DNA from: UBA6168 sp964573725
GTDB taxonomy: Bacteria > Bacteroidota > Bacteroidia > Chitinophagales > Saprospiraceae
Reading direction: 5' to 3'
Length of the DNA stretch: 64,000 bases
NCBI GenBank assembly: GCA_964573725.1
Contig: CAZNLJ010000005.1
Span: 1-64,000, forward strand
In this document: positions 25,530-34,300 of the stretch, in pieces
How positions within the stretch are numbered: the stretch's first letter is position 1
Layout of the letters: each line of letters starts with the position of its first letter
Program-made: the position numbers and the translations under genes
Notes under the pieces: generated by a model
Seen by the model: the letters and a program-made list of their open reading frames with translations, nothing else
Databases searched by the model: none
What the model was told of the DNA's origin: nothing

Positions 25530-25892
25530 TCATATTTTCCGATGGAAACGCAGCAGGTGTCCCTCCGCACGTTCATCATAGATTTCCAGGATAAGGGCCC
25601 TTTTCTGACGATTGTCGGCAGGGAACAGGATTTTCACCGGGTTGTGGACATATCCGTTGTCCTCGAAGAGCAGGAGCTGCTTGTTACGCACGGAAACCCT
25701 GAAATGGTTCAGTTCCTGGAGGTCGGCGGGCAAGGGGACATCCCCATATCCTTCCTCCAGCAGGAACTGCCGGATCATGTCCAGGCTATGGAGCCTGCTG
25801 GCGCCGGCGAAAACCGACCGGTAAACATAACCATCCGAATGTCCGCCCAGATAAGTGCTGCCTGCCTTGGGAAAATCCGTACGAAGCGCCAT
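25530..25892 (-). CDS. uncharacterised small protein
   Basis: A 120-residue protein with start at 25892. The upstream open frame to 25985 is Pro/Ala-rich and unlikely to be translated. The product is soluble and of mixed alpha/beta appearance, with a compact core ('SLDMIRQFLLEEGYGDVPLP', 'LLLFEDNGYVHNPVKILFP') ending in a basic tail. No known motif. Codon pattern and the lack of any better frame on the other strand support a real gene. It lies 121 bp downstream of the unknown gene ending at 26014 and converges on the PorV-like gene. GC-rich inverted repeats (25953-25960 with 25998-26005) lie between the two minus-strand genes. Confidence 0.6.
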   Translation of the reverse strand: MALRTDFPKAGSTYLGGHSDGYVYRSVFAGASRLHSLDMIRQFLLEEGYGDVPLPADLQELNHFRVSVRNKQLLLFEDNGYVHNPVKILFPADNRQKRALILEIYDERAEGHLLRFHRKI

Positions 25893-26013
25893 TGTCCTCG
25901 ATGAAAATGAACGGCCGGCGGGAGATGAAAGGGCCGGTCCGGGAAACCCGGGGGCAGGTCCTGCCGGGGGGGCATTGACAACCATCGCGCCGGCGAAGAC
26001 CTGCCGGCAGGGA

Positions 26014-27396
26014 TTACTTTTTCACCCTTCGGGTCTTGAAAAGCTCCACCACTTCCTTTTCCTTAAGGAAATTGAGGTCGACAAAAGTCGTGGAAACGAA
26101 TTTCTTGATATCCTGGTAATCTTTTCCCCGTTTATCCGTGAAATGGGCCATCAGGCGATGCACATAAGACATCGAGAGGGCTTTCAGCCGCTGGTTGAAT
26201 TGTTCGTTGGCGAAAATCTTGATGTAAACGGTGAAAATCTTTGCCAATTCGAAGAGTTCGTGGTAGTCGGTCTCCTCCAGGTTCGACAACAATTGTTTGA
26301 AATATTTGAAGATGGTGAGACGAAGACATTCGTTGACCACGGAGAGTCCGGCTTGCCGGTTGTAGAAATCCTTGATGCTTTCCAAGGTTTCCTCCTGCAT
26401 ATAGCCCCGTTGGTGGATGGCGTCCGTCAGCCGGTAATAGTCGGAGAGAATGTCCGGGACGGATTTGTCCAGGGCTGCGGAAACCTGCAGGTCGGCGGCT
26501 CGGTCCAGGGAAACCCGGTCACTGTTGTGGTAGGTGGCCAGCAGGTCGAACCACTTGTCTGCGAAGGCAGGGGATTCGAGGCGCATCGCGTGGAGAGCGG
26601 TGGAGAGGCGCTCGGCGTGGTCGGGCGACGCCTGGATGAAGTTCGCGTAAAGGAAAACGATCTCAATCAGTTCCTCCTGGTCGCGGAACTGGTTGTTTTC
26701 GATCATTTCGCTCAGGAAGGGCAGCAGGCTGGAATTGTTGAGTTTCCGTTCGATTCGATAGATGAGGAACTCCCGGAGGGCGGCGGTCTTTACTTTCAGG
26801 TCGCCCAGGGTGGTAGGGAACTCGGCGGTCATGTAGTTGAAGTGCCGGAACTGCTTGAGGAATGTTTCGTACCCTTGGGCCCGACCTTCCGGCGTGCGGT
26901 ACTTATCCAGTTTCTGGCTTTGTAGGAAGCTTCGGATCCGTTTGTTATCGACGGAGGCAATCAGGTTGGTGATCCAGATATCGCTGCTCAGGGCGAATCC
27001 GATCTGGATGCTTTGTCCGGTGCGTTTCTTGAGGATCTCGAAGTTGGGCGAGTGGCAGATGGCCAGGAGGATATCCTTGAAATGGTCTTGGGGAAGCGTG
27101 TACTTGAAATCGGCCTGGAAGGAGCCGCGCAACACGGAGTAGCCGAGAATACGGGGCAGGAACAGGCCTTCGAACGCCTCGTTGAGGAGCACCTTGTCAA
27201 AGGCGGTGATCTGCAGGGGATTTTCGGCCGCCACTTTTTCGTAGAGCTGGTCGATTTCGGGTTCGTAGGTTTCCCGCAATTGTTCGTAGTATTCCTCTTC
27301 TTCCTCGGAGAGGTACAGGGCAAGTTCCTCCGAATCCTGGACGGCGGCCGCGATCTGGCTGAGTTTGTCGAGATAAGTTTGGTCGAGTGGCAACAT
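26014..27396 (-). CDS. uncharacterised 460-residue helical protein with unusual leader
   Basis: A soluble, strongly helical protein without signal peptide or membrane segment. It opens with an acidic run ('LYLSEEEEEYYEQL', about residues 29-42) and ends with a very basic tail ('LFKTRRVKK'). No enzymatic motif is recognisable. The helical-hairpin-like texture (many 'FL..F.....A..LS' units) suggests an alpha-solenoid or scaffold. The start at 27396 gives 'MLPLDQTYLDKL'. An in-frame ATG at 27432 lies inside the loop of a strong hairpin and would add 12 residues. The promoter upstream is the best Bacteroidota match in the window, so the gene is probably well expressed and possibly leader-controlled. 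Confidence 0.8.
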   Translation of the reverse strand: MLPLDQTYLDKLSQIAAAVQDSEELALYLSEEEEEYYEQLRETYEPEIDQLYEKVAAENPLQITAFDKVLLNEAFEGLFLPRILGYSVLRGSFQADFKYTLPQDHFKDILLAICHSPNFEILKKRTGQSIQIGFALSSDIWITNLIASVDNKRIRSFLQSQKLDKYRTPEGRAQGYETFLKQFRHFNYMTAEFPTTLGDLKVKTAALREFLIYRIERKLNNSSLLPFLSEMIENNQFRDQEELIEIVFLYANFIQASPDHAERLSTALHAMRLESPAFADKWFDLLATYHNSDRVSLDRAADLQVSAALDKSVPDILSDYYRLTDAIHQRGYMQEETLESIKDFYNRQAGLSVVNECLRLTIFKYFKQLLSNLEETDYHELFELAKIFTVYIKIFANEQFNQRLKALSMSYVHRLMAHFTDKRGKDYQDIKKFVSTTFVDLNFLKEKEVVELFKTRRVKK

Positions 27397-27413
27397 AAAT
27401 GGTCGTATTTGTA

Positions 27414-27453
27414 AAAGAACCTGGCAGCGCATCTGAGCCCTGCCAGGTTCTTT
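27414..27453 (-). promoter_or_regulatory. terminator-like hairpin in the 5' leader of the unknown 460-residue protein
   Basis: Perfect 14-bp inverted repeat (arms 27440-27453 and 27414-27427, 12-nt loop). On the minus strand the second arm runs into TTTT. It sits between the predicted promoter (27509-27539) and the ATG at 27396, so transcripts of the gene must pass through it. It could be an attenuator, or the terminator of the TrmH gene upstream that happens to lie past the next promoter. Confidence 0.75.
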
Positions 27454-27508
27454 CCTGGGAAAAACCGGTTATGAACGCCGACGGCGCAAGAAACGGCCTT
27501 TCCTGAAG

Positions 27509-27539
27509 CAAAGTTAACTTGCTGTGGAGATATAACAAA
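27509..27539 (-). promoter_or_regulatory. consensus Bacteroidota promoter of the unknown 460-residue protein
   Basis: On the minus strand the order is TTTG (27539-27536), exactly 19 nt, then TAACTTTG (27516-27509), which matches the -33/-7 consensus TTTG-N19-TAnnTTTG perfectly. Transcription should start near 27502, giving a leader of about 105 nt. Confidence 0.75.
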
Positions 27540-27618
27540 GTGGAAGTCAAATGATTTTTAGGGCAAAGCGGGTTTTGGTGCGGGCGGCCTGCCGGCCGGT
27601 GGCGTCCGGGAGGATGTT

Positions 27619-28383
27619 TCAGGGGGTCGGCTTGCTGAAAAAAGCACAGAGGATACCGCTGGCGACGGCGGCGTTGAGGGATTCGGCACCGCCGTCCGGT
27701 CCTTTGGGAATCCGCAGGCGATGGTCGGCGCGTTGCAGGATTTCCGGCGAGACGCCGGCGCTCTCATTACCGATGACCAGCAGGGCGGCGGCGGGCAAGA
27801 CCTGGGTGTAGAGGTCCTCCCCCATCATAGCCGCGGCAAAGACCGGGAGGGCGGGCAAGGCCTGCCGGACGGAGTCGAAAGAGGCCGGGTAAAAGGGGAC
27901 GCGCAGGAAGGCCCCCATGGAAGCCTGCACCACCTTGGGATTGGTCAGCTCGACCGTATCCGGGGTACAACAGACGGCGGACAGGCCGAACCAATCGGCG
28001 ATCCGCAGGATGGCCCCCAGGTTGCCGGGGTCGCGGATGCCGTCGAGGTACAGGTACAGCCCTTGCGGCCGGAGTCGTTCGGGCATATGCACAGCCGGCA
28101 GGTCCATCACGAGGAGGACTTGGTTGGGCGTGGTCAAGGCGGAAATACGGGACAATTCGCGGGCATCCACCACAAAAACGGCGGCATCCTGCCCCTTCAA
28201 AAGCTCCGCATGCCGGTCGATCCATTCCTGCTCGGCATAGACCTCGACAACACCCGAAGCCGGGCGCTCCAAGGCCTCCCTCGCTATTTTCGTACCTTCC
28301 GCAATGAATTTTTGGTATTTTTGACGGAATTTGCGCTGGTGGAGGCTTTTGACGTATTTGATCTGGTTGCTGGAAATTGCCAT
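27619..28383 (-). CDS. TrmH/SpoU-family RNA 2'-O-methyltransferase
   Basis: A 254-residue SPOUT methyltransferase that methylates a ribose in rRNA or tRNA using S-adenosylmethionine. An N-terminal substrate-binding domain (about residues 1-95, basic) is followed by the knotted catalytic domain. The three family motifs are present: 'DGIRDPGNLGAILRIADWFG', 'IGNESAGVSPEI' and 'LRIPKGPDGGAESLNAAVASGI', with the Asn/Arg/Glu/Ser-Leu-Asn residues of the SAM pocket. Which RNA position is modified cannot be deduced. Divergent from tamL with 202 bp between starts. Confidence 0.92.
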   Translation of the reverse strand: MAISSNQIKYVKSLHQRKFRQKYQKFIAEGTKIAREALERPASGVVEVYAEQEWIDRHAELLKGQDAAVFVVDARELSRISALTTPNQVLLVMDLPAVHMPERLRPQGLYLYLDGIRDPGNLGAILRIADWFGLSAVCCTPDTVELTNPKVVQASMGAFLRVPFYPASFDSVRQALPALPVFAAAMMGEDLYTQVLPAAALLVIGNESAGVSPEILQRADHRLRIPKGPDGGAESLNAAVASGILCAFFSKPTP

Positions 28384-28459
28384 GAGACCGCATCGATGTT
28401 AGAACCTGGATCCGCAGCTTCCGGCCGGGCAGACCGGCCCGGTCGAACCGGACCGCCCG

Positions 28460-28467
28460 CAAAGGTA
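28460..28467 (-). promoter_or_regulatory. candidate -7 promoter box of the TrmH-family gene
   Basis: On the minus strand this reads TACCTTTG, fitting TAnnTTTG, about 75 nt upstream of the ATG at 28383. No spaced TTG box is visible. Confidence 0.4.
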
Positions 28468-28585
28468 GGAGGTAATCCCGAATTTCCCGACACCGCGACC
28501 GCTTGTGCATCGCAACCCCGGCCGGAGCCTGCCGGGGGCTTCCCGATGGTTCAACCGGCCCGGCCATGCTCATACCGCCGTCCCC

Positions 28586-31075
28586 ATGTTTTTCAACATC
28601 CTCCGCCGACACTTCGCAGGAAATGGGGTCTTGTCCGTTCTCCTGCTGTTGGCAAGCCTGCAGGCTTGTCGTGTCGGAAAATTTATCGACCCATCGGCCG
28701 GCGAACGGTTCCTCGCCCAGAACGCGATCGATATTTCCGGGGATACTCCCATGAAAAGACGGGCAAGGCTAAACCTGCGCGATGAGCTGGACGACCTCTA
28801 CCGCCAACAGCCCAACCGAAGGCTGTTCTACGGCGTCCCGAGACACTATTTCCACTATGCCGCCCAGGATACGGTCGGTCGCTCCCGCCTCTCCCGATTC
28901 ATCCGCCGATACCTGGGCAAGACCTGGGGGGAAGACCCCGTGCTGCTTGATACGGTACTGACCGCGGAAACCGCGGACAACATGACCTACTACCTCAGGA
29001 ACCGCGGATATTTCCTGTCGGAGGTCGAATGGGCAATCACATCCGCCTCCGCTTCCCCCTATAAGGCGAAAGTGTCCTACCGGGTGAAACCCGGCCCCTT
29101 GTATTCCATCGATAGCGTGGCATTCATTTCCCGGGATACGGCGGTCGCCGCCCTAATGCAGGAAGCTGTCGCCAACACTTTCCTCAAGAAAGGCAATCCG
29201 GTCGATGTCAAGTTGTACGACCAGGAAGTGGCGCGTTTGACCCGTTTCCTCCGCAACAACGGATACGCATATTTTTATCCGCAGTACATCAGTCCGCTGC
29301 GGGCGGTCGACAGCTCGGATACCCACCGGACGGTCGGCCTGCAGCTCGAGATACTCCTGCCGCCCGGAAAGGACCGGCACGAACAGTATACCGTCGGCAA
29401 CATCTATGTCTATCCCAATTACGAACCGGTCGGCCAGTCATTGGGACGCCCGGATACGCTTATCGACGGGCTTTTTTTCGCTTCCGCCGGCAAACCGTTT
29501 TGGGTCAAGCCGAAGACCCTGGCCAATTCGTTCCACTTCCGCTCCGGGCAGTTGTTCAGCCAGGAAAAAGTGGACAATTCCGAGCGGCAGCTGAGTGCAT
29601 TGGGTGTTTTCCTGCCCTTGGTCATCAATTATTACCGGGACACCCTGTCGGAGGGATTGCTCAACTTCCATGTCCCGCTGTCCGCCGCCCGAAAATGGGA
29701 GGTCGGTTATGATTTCGACCTCAATACCACGGAGCGACGGGGCATCGTCGGCAACCAGAACCTCATCGGCCTCAATTTCAGTCCGACGCTGCGCAACCGG
29801 AATTTCCTGCGCGGGGCGGAACTGATGGTCGGCAACCTCAATTTCGGTATCGAACTGGCCTTGTTCAGCGGGGGCGGCAGCTTTGTCAATGCCCTCGATT
29901 TCCAGCTGCAGAACGACCTGCATTTCCCGCGTTTCGTCGACTACCTGAGGCTTTGGAAGGGCCTCGACCGCTCCGGTATCCTGGGGGAAACGTTCTACGA
30001 CCGACTTCGGCAACGGACCACCACCCGTCTTTCCGCCGGATTCAACTCCCTGACCCTGCTCAACAATTACCAGCTTCAGTTCTTCAATACCGCTTACGGC
30101 TATGACATCCCCGTGTCCCTCCATCACCGGGTCCTGCTCAACCATTTCGGGGTGGATCTCGTCATTCCGACCATCCAGCCCAATTCCAGCTTCGATTCCC
30201 TGTTGACGAAAGTCCCCTCGCTGCAGAACAGCTTCAGCAAGCAGTTCATCTCCGGACTCCTGTTCCGCGATGTCAGCTTCATCTATTCCCATGCCCCCCA
30301 GTTTTCCCGGTCCGCCTGGTATTTCCGTGGCTATTTCGACCTTTCCGGCCTCGAGGTCATGGGGGCCAACAAGCTGTATGAGCTGATCCGGGGAAGACCT
30401 TCCCCCTGGAACCTGTTCTCGGTGGATTTTTCCCACTATGCCAAATTGGAACTCGACGGCAGGCATATCCTATCCCTCGGCAAAAGGCAGTCCTTCGTCA
30501 CCCGGCTCAACCTGGGTGCCGCCCTTCCTTTCCACTACTCGGAACAAGTGCCCTACGTCAAGCAGTTCTATGTCGGAGGCCCCTACAGTATCCGGGGTTG
30601 GTATGCCCGGGAACTGGGCCCGGGGCTCTTCGTGGACCCGATCACCCAGGCCGCCAACAACCGGCCGCTCTTTTACCAATCCGGCAACTACAAGATCGAA
30701 TTCAATCTGGAATACCGTTTCTTCCTTTCCCGTCCTTTGGGTCTGTTCAACTTGTATGGTGCCCTTTTCCTGGACGGGGGCAACGTCTGGACCCATCGCC
30801 GGGACCCCGCCCGCCCCGGTTCCCATTTCGCCATGCAACGGCAAAAGGACGAAAACGGAACGGTCGTGCAGGATGCCTTCTATCGGGAAATCGCGCTTGC
30901 CAGCGGCTTCGGGACACGTTGGGACTTCACGTATTTCGTCCTGCGGCTCGACCTCGGCACCCCTGTCCGCAACAACTTTCCCGACCCCCGTCGCGGCTTG
31001 TCCTATTGGAAAGACTTTTCCGATTGGACGGTCCGCGATATCCGCTACCAGCTGGCCTTGGGTTATCCTTTCTGA
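28586..31075 (+). CDS. TamL-type BamA/TamA-family outer-membrane lipoprotein
   Basis: An 829-residue protein. The start at 28586 yields a lipoprotein leader with Cys28 after 'LLLLASLQA', the feature that separates Bacteroidota TamL from proteobacterial TamA. POTRA-like domains follow (about residues 60-330, with 'YYLRNRGYFLSEVEW' and 'LRNNGYAYFYPQYI'). Then a C-terminal Omp85 barrel (about 380-829) with the conserved loop motif 'GGPYSIRGW' (a variant of VRGF/VRGW) and a terminal Phe. Omp85 members assemble proteins into, or move material to, the outer membrane; TamA works with the long periplasmic protein TamB, which is not found beside it here. Frames upstream to 28505 are open but lack a leader. 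Confidence 0.88.
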   Translation: MFFNILRRHFAGNGVLSVLLLLASLQACRVGKFIDPSAGERFLAQNAIDISGDTPMKRRARLNLRDELDDLYRQQPNRRLFYGVPRHYFHYAAQDTVGRSRLSRFIRRYLGKTWGEDPVLLDTVLTAETADNMTYYLRNRGYFLSEVEWAITSASASPYKAKVSYRVKPGPLYSIDSVAFISRDTAVAALMQEAVANTFLKKGNPVDVKLYDQEVARLTRFLRNNGYAYFYPQYISPLRAVDSSDTHRTVGLQLEILLPPGKDRHEQYTVGNIYVYPNYEPVGQSLGRPDTLIDGLFFASAGKPFWVKPKTLANSFHFRSGQLFSQEKVDNSERQLSALGVFLPLVINYYRDTLSEGLLNFHVPLSAARKWEVGYDFDLNTTERRGIVGNQNLIGLNFSPTLRNRNFLRGAELMVGNLNFGIELALFSGGGSFVNALDFQLQNDLHFPRFVDYLRLWKGLDRSGILGETFYDRLRQRTTTRLSAGFNSLTLLNNYQLQFFNTAYGYDIPVSLHHRVLLNHFGVDLVIPTIQPNSSFDSLLTKVPSLQNSFSKQFISGLLFRDVSFIYSHAPQFSRSAWYFRGYFDLSGLEVMGANKLYELIRGRPSPWNLFSVDFSHYAKLELDGRHILSLGKRQSFVTRLNLGAALPFHYSEQVPYVKQFYVGGPYSIRGWYARELGPGLFVDPITQAANNRPLFYQSGNYKIEFNLEYRFFLSRPLGLFNLYGALFLDGGNVWTHRRDPARPGSHFAMQRQKDENGTVVQDAFYREIALASGFGTRWDFTYFVLRLDLGTPVRNNFPDPRRGLSYWKDFSDWTVRDIRYQLALGYPF

Positions 31076-31379
31076 CTTCCGGCCCATGCGCTCCCCTTCC
31101 TTTCGACAAATATGACGGATACCGGACATGTATCCGCGCTCAATTGTCGTTCATTTGTAGTAGCTTTGTCCCCACTACCCACTTGAGCGCGCCCGTTCGG
31201 GAAGCAGAACCGGTATGGCGGATTGCGCCGCAATCCGTTCCCCGACCCGACCACCCCTCACCCGCTTGCATCATCCGCTTCCGTTGCCCGTCATCGTCGG
31301 TCCCGGCCCGATCCGGCCAAAAACCTTCCGGCGTCCTTCGGTAACGGGCCGGGATCGATACACGGTATTCCAGTATCCT
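31076..31379 (+). other. 304-bp leader/intergenic region upstream of the second type B cargo gene
   Basis: It contains a TAGCTTTG -7 box (31161-31168) with TTG at 31144-31146 and TTTG at 31154-31157. The frame of the downstream gene is open from 31215, but the translation is Pro/Arg-rich and looks non-coding, leaving a leader of roughly 200 nt. A weak 6-bp hairpin (GGATAC...GTATCC, near 31122-31140) is present. No other gene seen. Confidence 0.5.
31161..31168 (+). promoter_or_regulatory. candidate -7 promoter box of the second type B cargo gene
   Basis: TAGCTTTG matches TAnnTTTG; a TTG lies 14 nt upstream (31144-31146), shorter than the usual spacing. Confidence 0.4.
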
Positions 31380-34300
31380 ATGCCTTCCAAGTCCTTCCAT
31401 TGCGTATTCCTGACAGCCGGAATGCTGACCATTTCCGCCTTGGCCGTCCAGGCACAGTTCACCGTTTCCATCACCGTACAGGGCGGTTCCGCCACCACCA
31501 CCTGTACCGACGCGTTCGGGTCTCCGGATCCCGCCTGGAGCGTCGACATCAACGGCGAAGGCTGGGTGACCTACCCCGCCCTGGGCTTTTGTTACGAGGA
31601 CTTCCCCAATGTCCAGTTCCAAGCCACCTACGATTGCTTTGCGGATGTACCGGCTTCCATCCCGGTCTGTTTCCGGGCTTTTGAGAATGACGCCAGCATT
31701 TTCAATCCCTGCAGTCCGGTGACTTCCTGCAACGAGGAGATCTGTGTGGATGTGCCGCTGCCCCTGCAGGGGGCCGCGGACCTGACCATCGCCCTCCCTG
31801 CGGGGCTGACGTCCGGCGGGGAGGTGCAGTTGACCGTCGAAACGGCCGGGGTGCCTTTCGGCATCAACGACCTGGTCTGCCAGGCCATCGATTTCGGGGT
31901 GCTGCCAACCGGTGCCACGGTCGGTCCGGGCGACACCAGCATTTTCAATAACATTTGCGCCACCAACCTCGGGGATCCCGACCCCGGCACCTTCGGTAAT
32001 TTCTGGGTCAACAACATGGGGGTCTGGTTCTCTTTCACCACCGGCGGCACCGTGGGTTCGCAGATCTACCTGCAAGCCGTCTCCGACCCGTCCGGCACAG
32101 GCGACGGCATCAACCTGCAGGTGGGGGTGTTCGGTTCCGACAACAATGCTTGCGATGGGAATTTCACATTCCTCGCGCAGAACCATGATCCAGCCGACTG
32201 GGACGAGTTCGTCGTCCTGGGTTGCCCCGAACCGAACACCACCTACTTCGTGCTGGTGGATGGGGTCACGGATTCCGCCGATGAACTCGACGGTTTCTTC
32301 GGGTTGAGCATCACCGATCCGGACATACCGGAAGCTGCCGAATTCAAGTGCGATGCCGAAACGCTCGGGGTCGTCCCACCGGACGGCTCGGTCTCGACGG
32401 TATCCTTCCGGTCCAACCGTTGCTCCGGCAACCAGGATGCGGAATCAGCCTCCGCTTTCGGTGTGCAACGCTCGGTCTGGTTCTCGTTTGTCGCCCCGCC
32501 TTCCGGACACATCCTCGTCGCCGCCGTCAGCGATACCATCGTGGATCCCATCGGCTTGCAAATCGCCCTCTATGCCGCGGACGATGATTCCTGCTCCGGT
32601 TCCTTTACCGAAGTGGCCAGTCAACATACGGCCGCCGATCTCGACGAGTACATGGAAGTGCATTGCCTGGACCCGGGCCGTCCCTACTTCCTGCAGGTGG
32701 ACGGCGCCGTCAGCCAATTGAATGCCGGGAATTTCATCATCACCGTATCGGATGCCGGCAACGAAACACCGCTGTATAACCAGACGGTCGTGCTCTGTGC
32801 CGGGGACAGCCTCTTCGTCGGGCCGGTGGTGCATTCGGTGTCGGGCATCTATTCGGATACCCTGGCCCTGCCCGGTGGTTGCGACAGCATCGTCGTGTCC
32901 GACCTGACGATCCTCCCGCCGCTGCAACTGAACCTGTCCATCCTCCAACAAGGTATCGGTCCCGGCAATATGGCCGGTTCGGCACAGGTGTCTCCTGCCG
33001 GCGGGGCGGGAACTTATGCCGTAAGCTGGTCCGACGGCAGCCAGGGCGCGGTCGCTTCCGGCCTCGTGGGCGGACTGCCGTACTGTACCACGGTGTCGGA
33101 TGGAAACGGGTGTTCGGCGGATACCTGCTGGACCATGCCATTCGCCGTTGCCATCCAACCGCAAGTGGCCGTGGTGGAGCCGACATGTTCCGGATATGGC
33201 GACGGTTCGGTCTCCCTGCTCTTGTCCGGTGGTGTGCCGCCCTATCTTTTCGTGATCAATTCGACGGCCGGAACCTTCTCGAACGCCGGTACCATCCCCT
33301 CGGACGGAACCTGGACCGAAATTGCCGCCGGCATACCGGCCGGGACCTACGAGCTCCAGGTGACCGACGCTTTTTTCGATACGACTTTTTCCGTGGTGGT
33401 GGGGGAACCGGATCCCCTGCTGCTGACCGACGTGGTCGTGGAGGACGCATCCTGCTTCGGTTCTTGTGACGGTTCGTTGACCGTCACGGCGAGTGGTGGC
33501 ACCGGAATGCTGAACTATGCCTGGTCGAACGGCGAAAACGCTCCTTTCCTGAGCAGCCTTTGTGCCGGCGCTTACACACTCTCCCTGTCGGATGCGAATG
33601 CTTGCTCGGTCGATTACAACCTGGCGATAGCCTCCCCGGCCGAGTTCCTGGTCCAGGCTTCCCTGATACAACCGGTCTCCTGCATCGGTGGCAGCGACGG
33701 CATATTGACGGTGACCACCAACGGCATACCGGTGGCCAGCCAATGGAGCAACGGCCAGGCCGGAGACACGCTCACCGGGCTGCCGCAGGGTAATTACGCG
33801 GTGACGGTGACGAATGCGGACGGATGTACCGGGGTAGGCCTTTCCGTCGTGCCCGAGCCTGATCTACCGGTGACGGCGGCTGTCGTCCTGGTGTCGCCGG
33901 TAGTTTGTCACGGGGAAGCCTCGGGTGCCGTCTCCGGATCCGCTGCCGGTCCTGCCGGTCCTTTCGGATTCGTCTGGGAAAACGGGTCGACAGCACCTAC
34001 CCGGAGCGGTCTTGTTGCCGGCGCATACACGCTGACGGTTTCCAATTCGCTGGGCTGTACGGGTACCGCCGGCATATTGGTCCCGGAACCAGCCCCCATC
34101 ACCGCCGTCGCCTCAACCAATACCATCACCTGTTTCGACCCTCCGGATGCCGGCGTGATTCATGTCGATCTGGTCGAGGGGGGATGGCCACCCTACCGCT
34201 ATGGGCGGAATGGGTTGTTTTTTTCATCGGATCCCTTGTTGACGGGATATACGGCGGGCCTCCAGTCTTTTCAAATACAGGATTCCCTGGGATGCATCCG

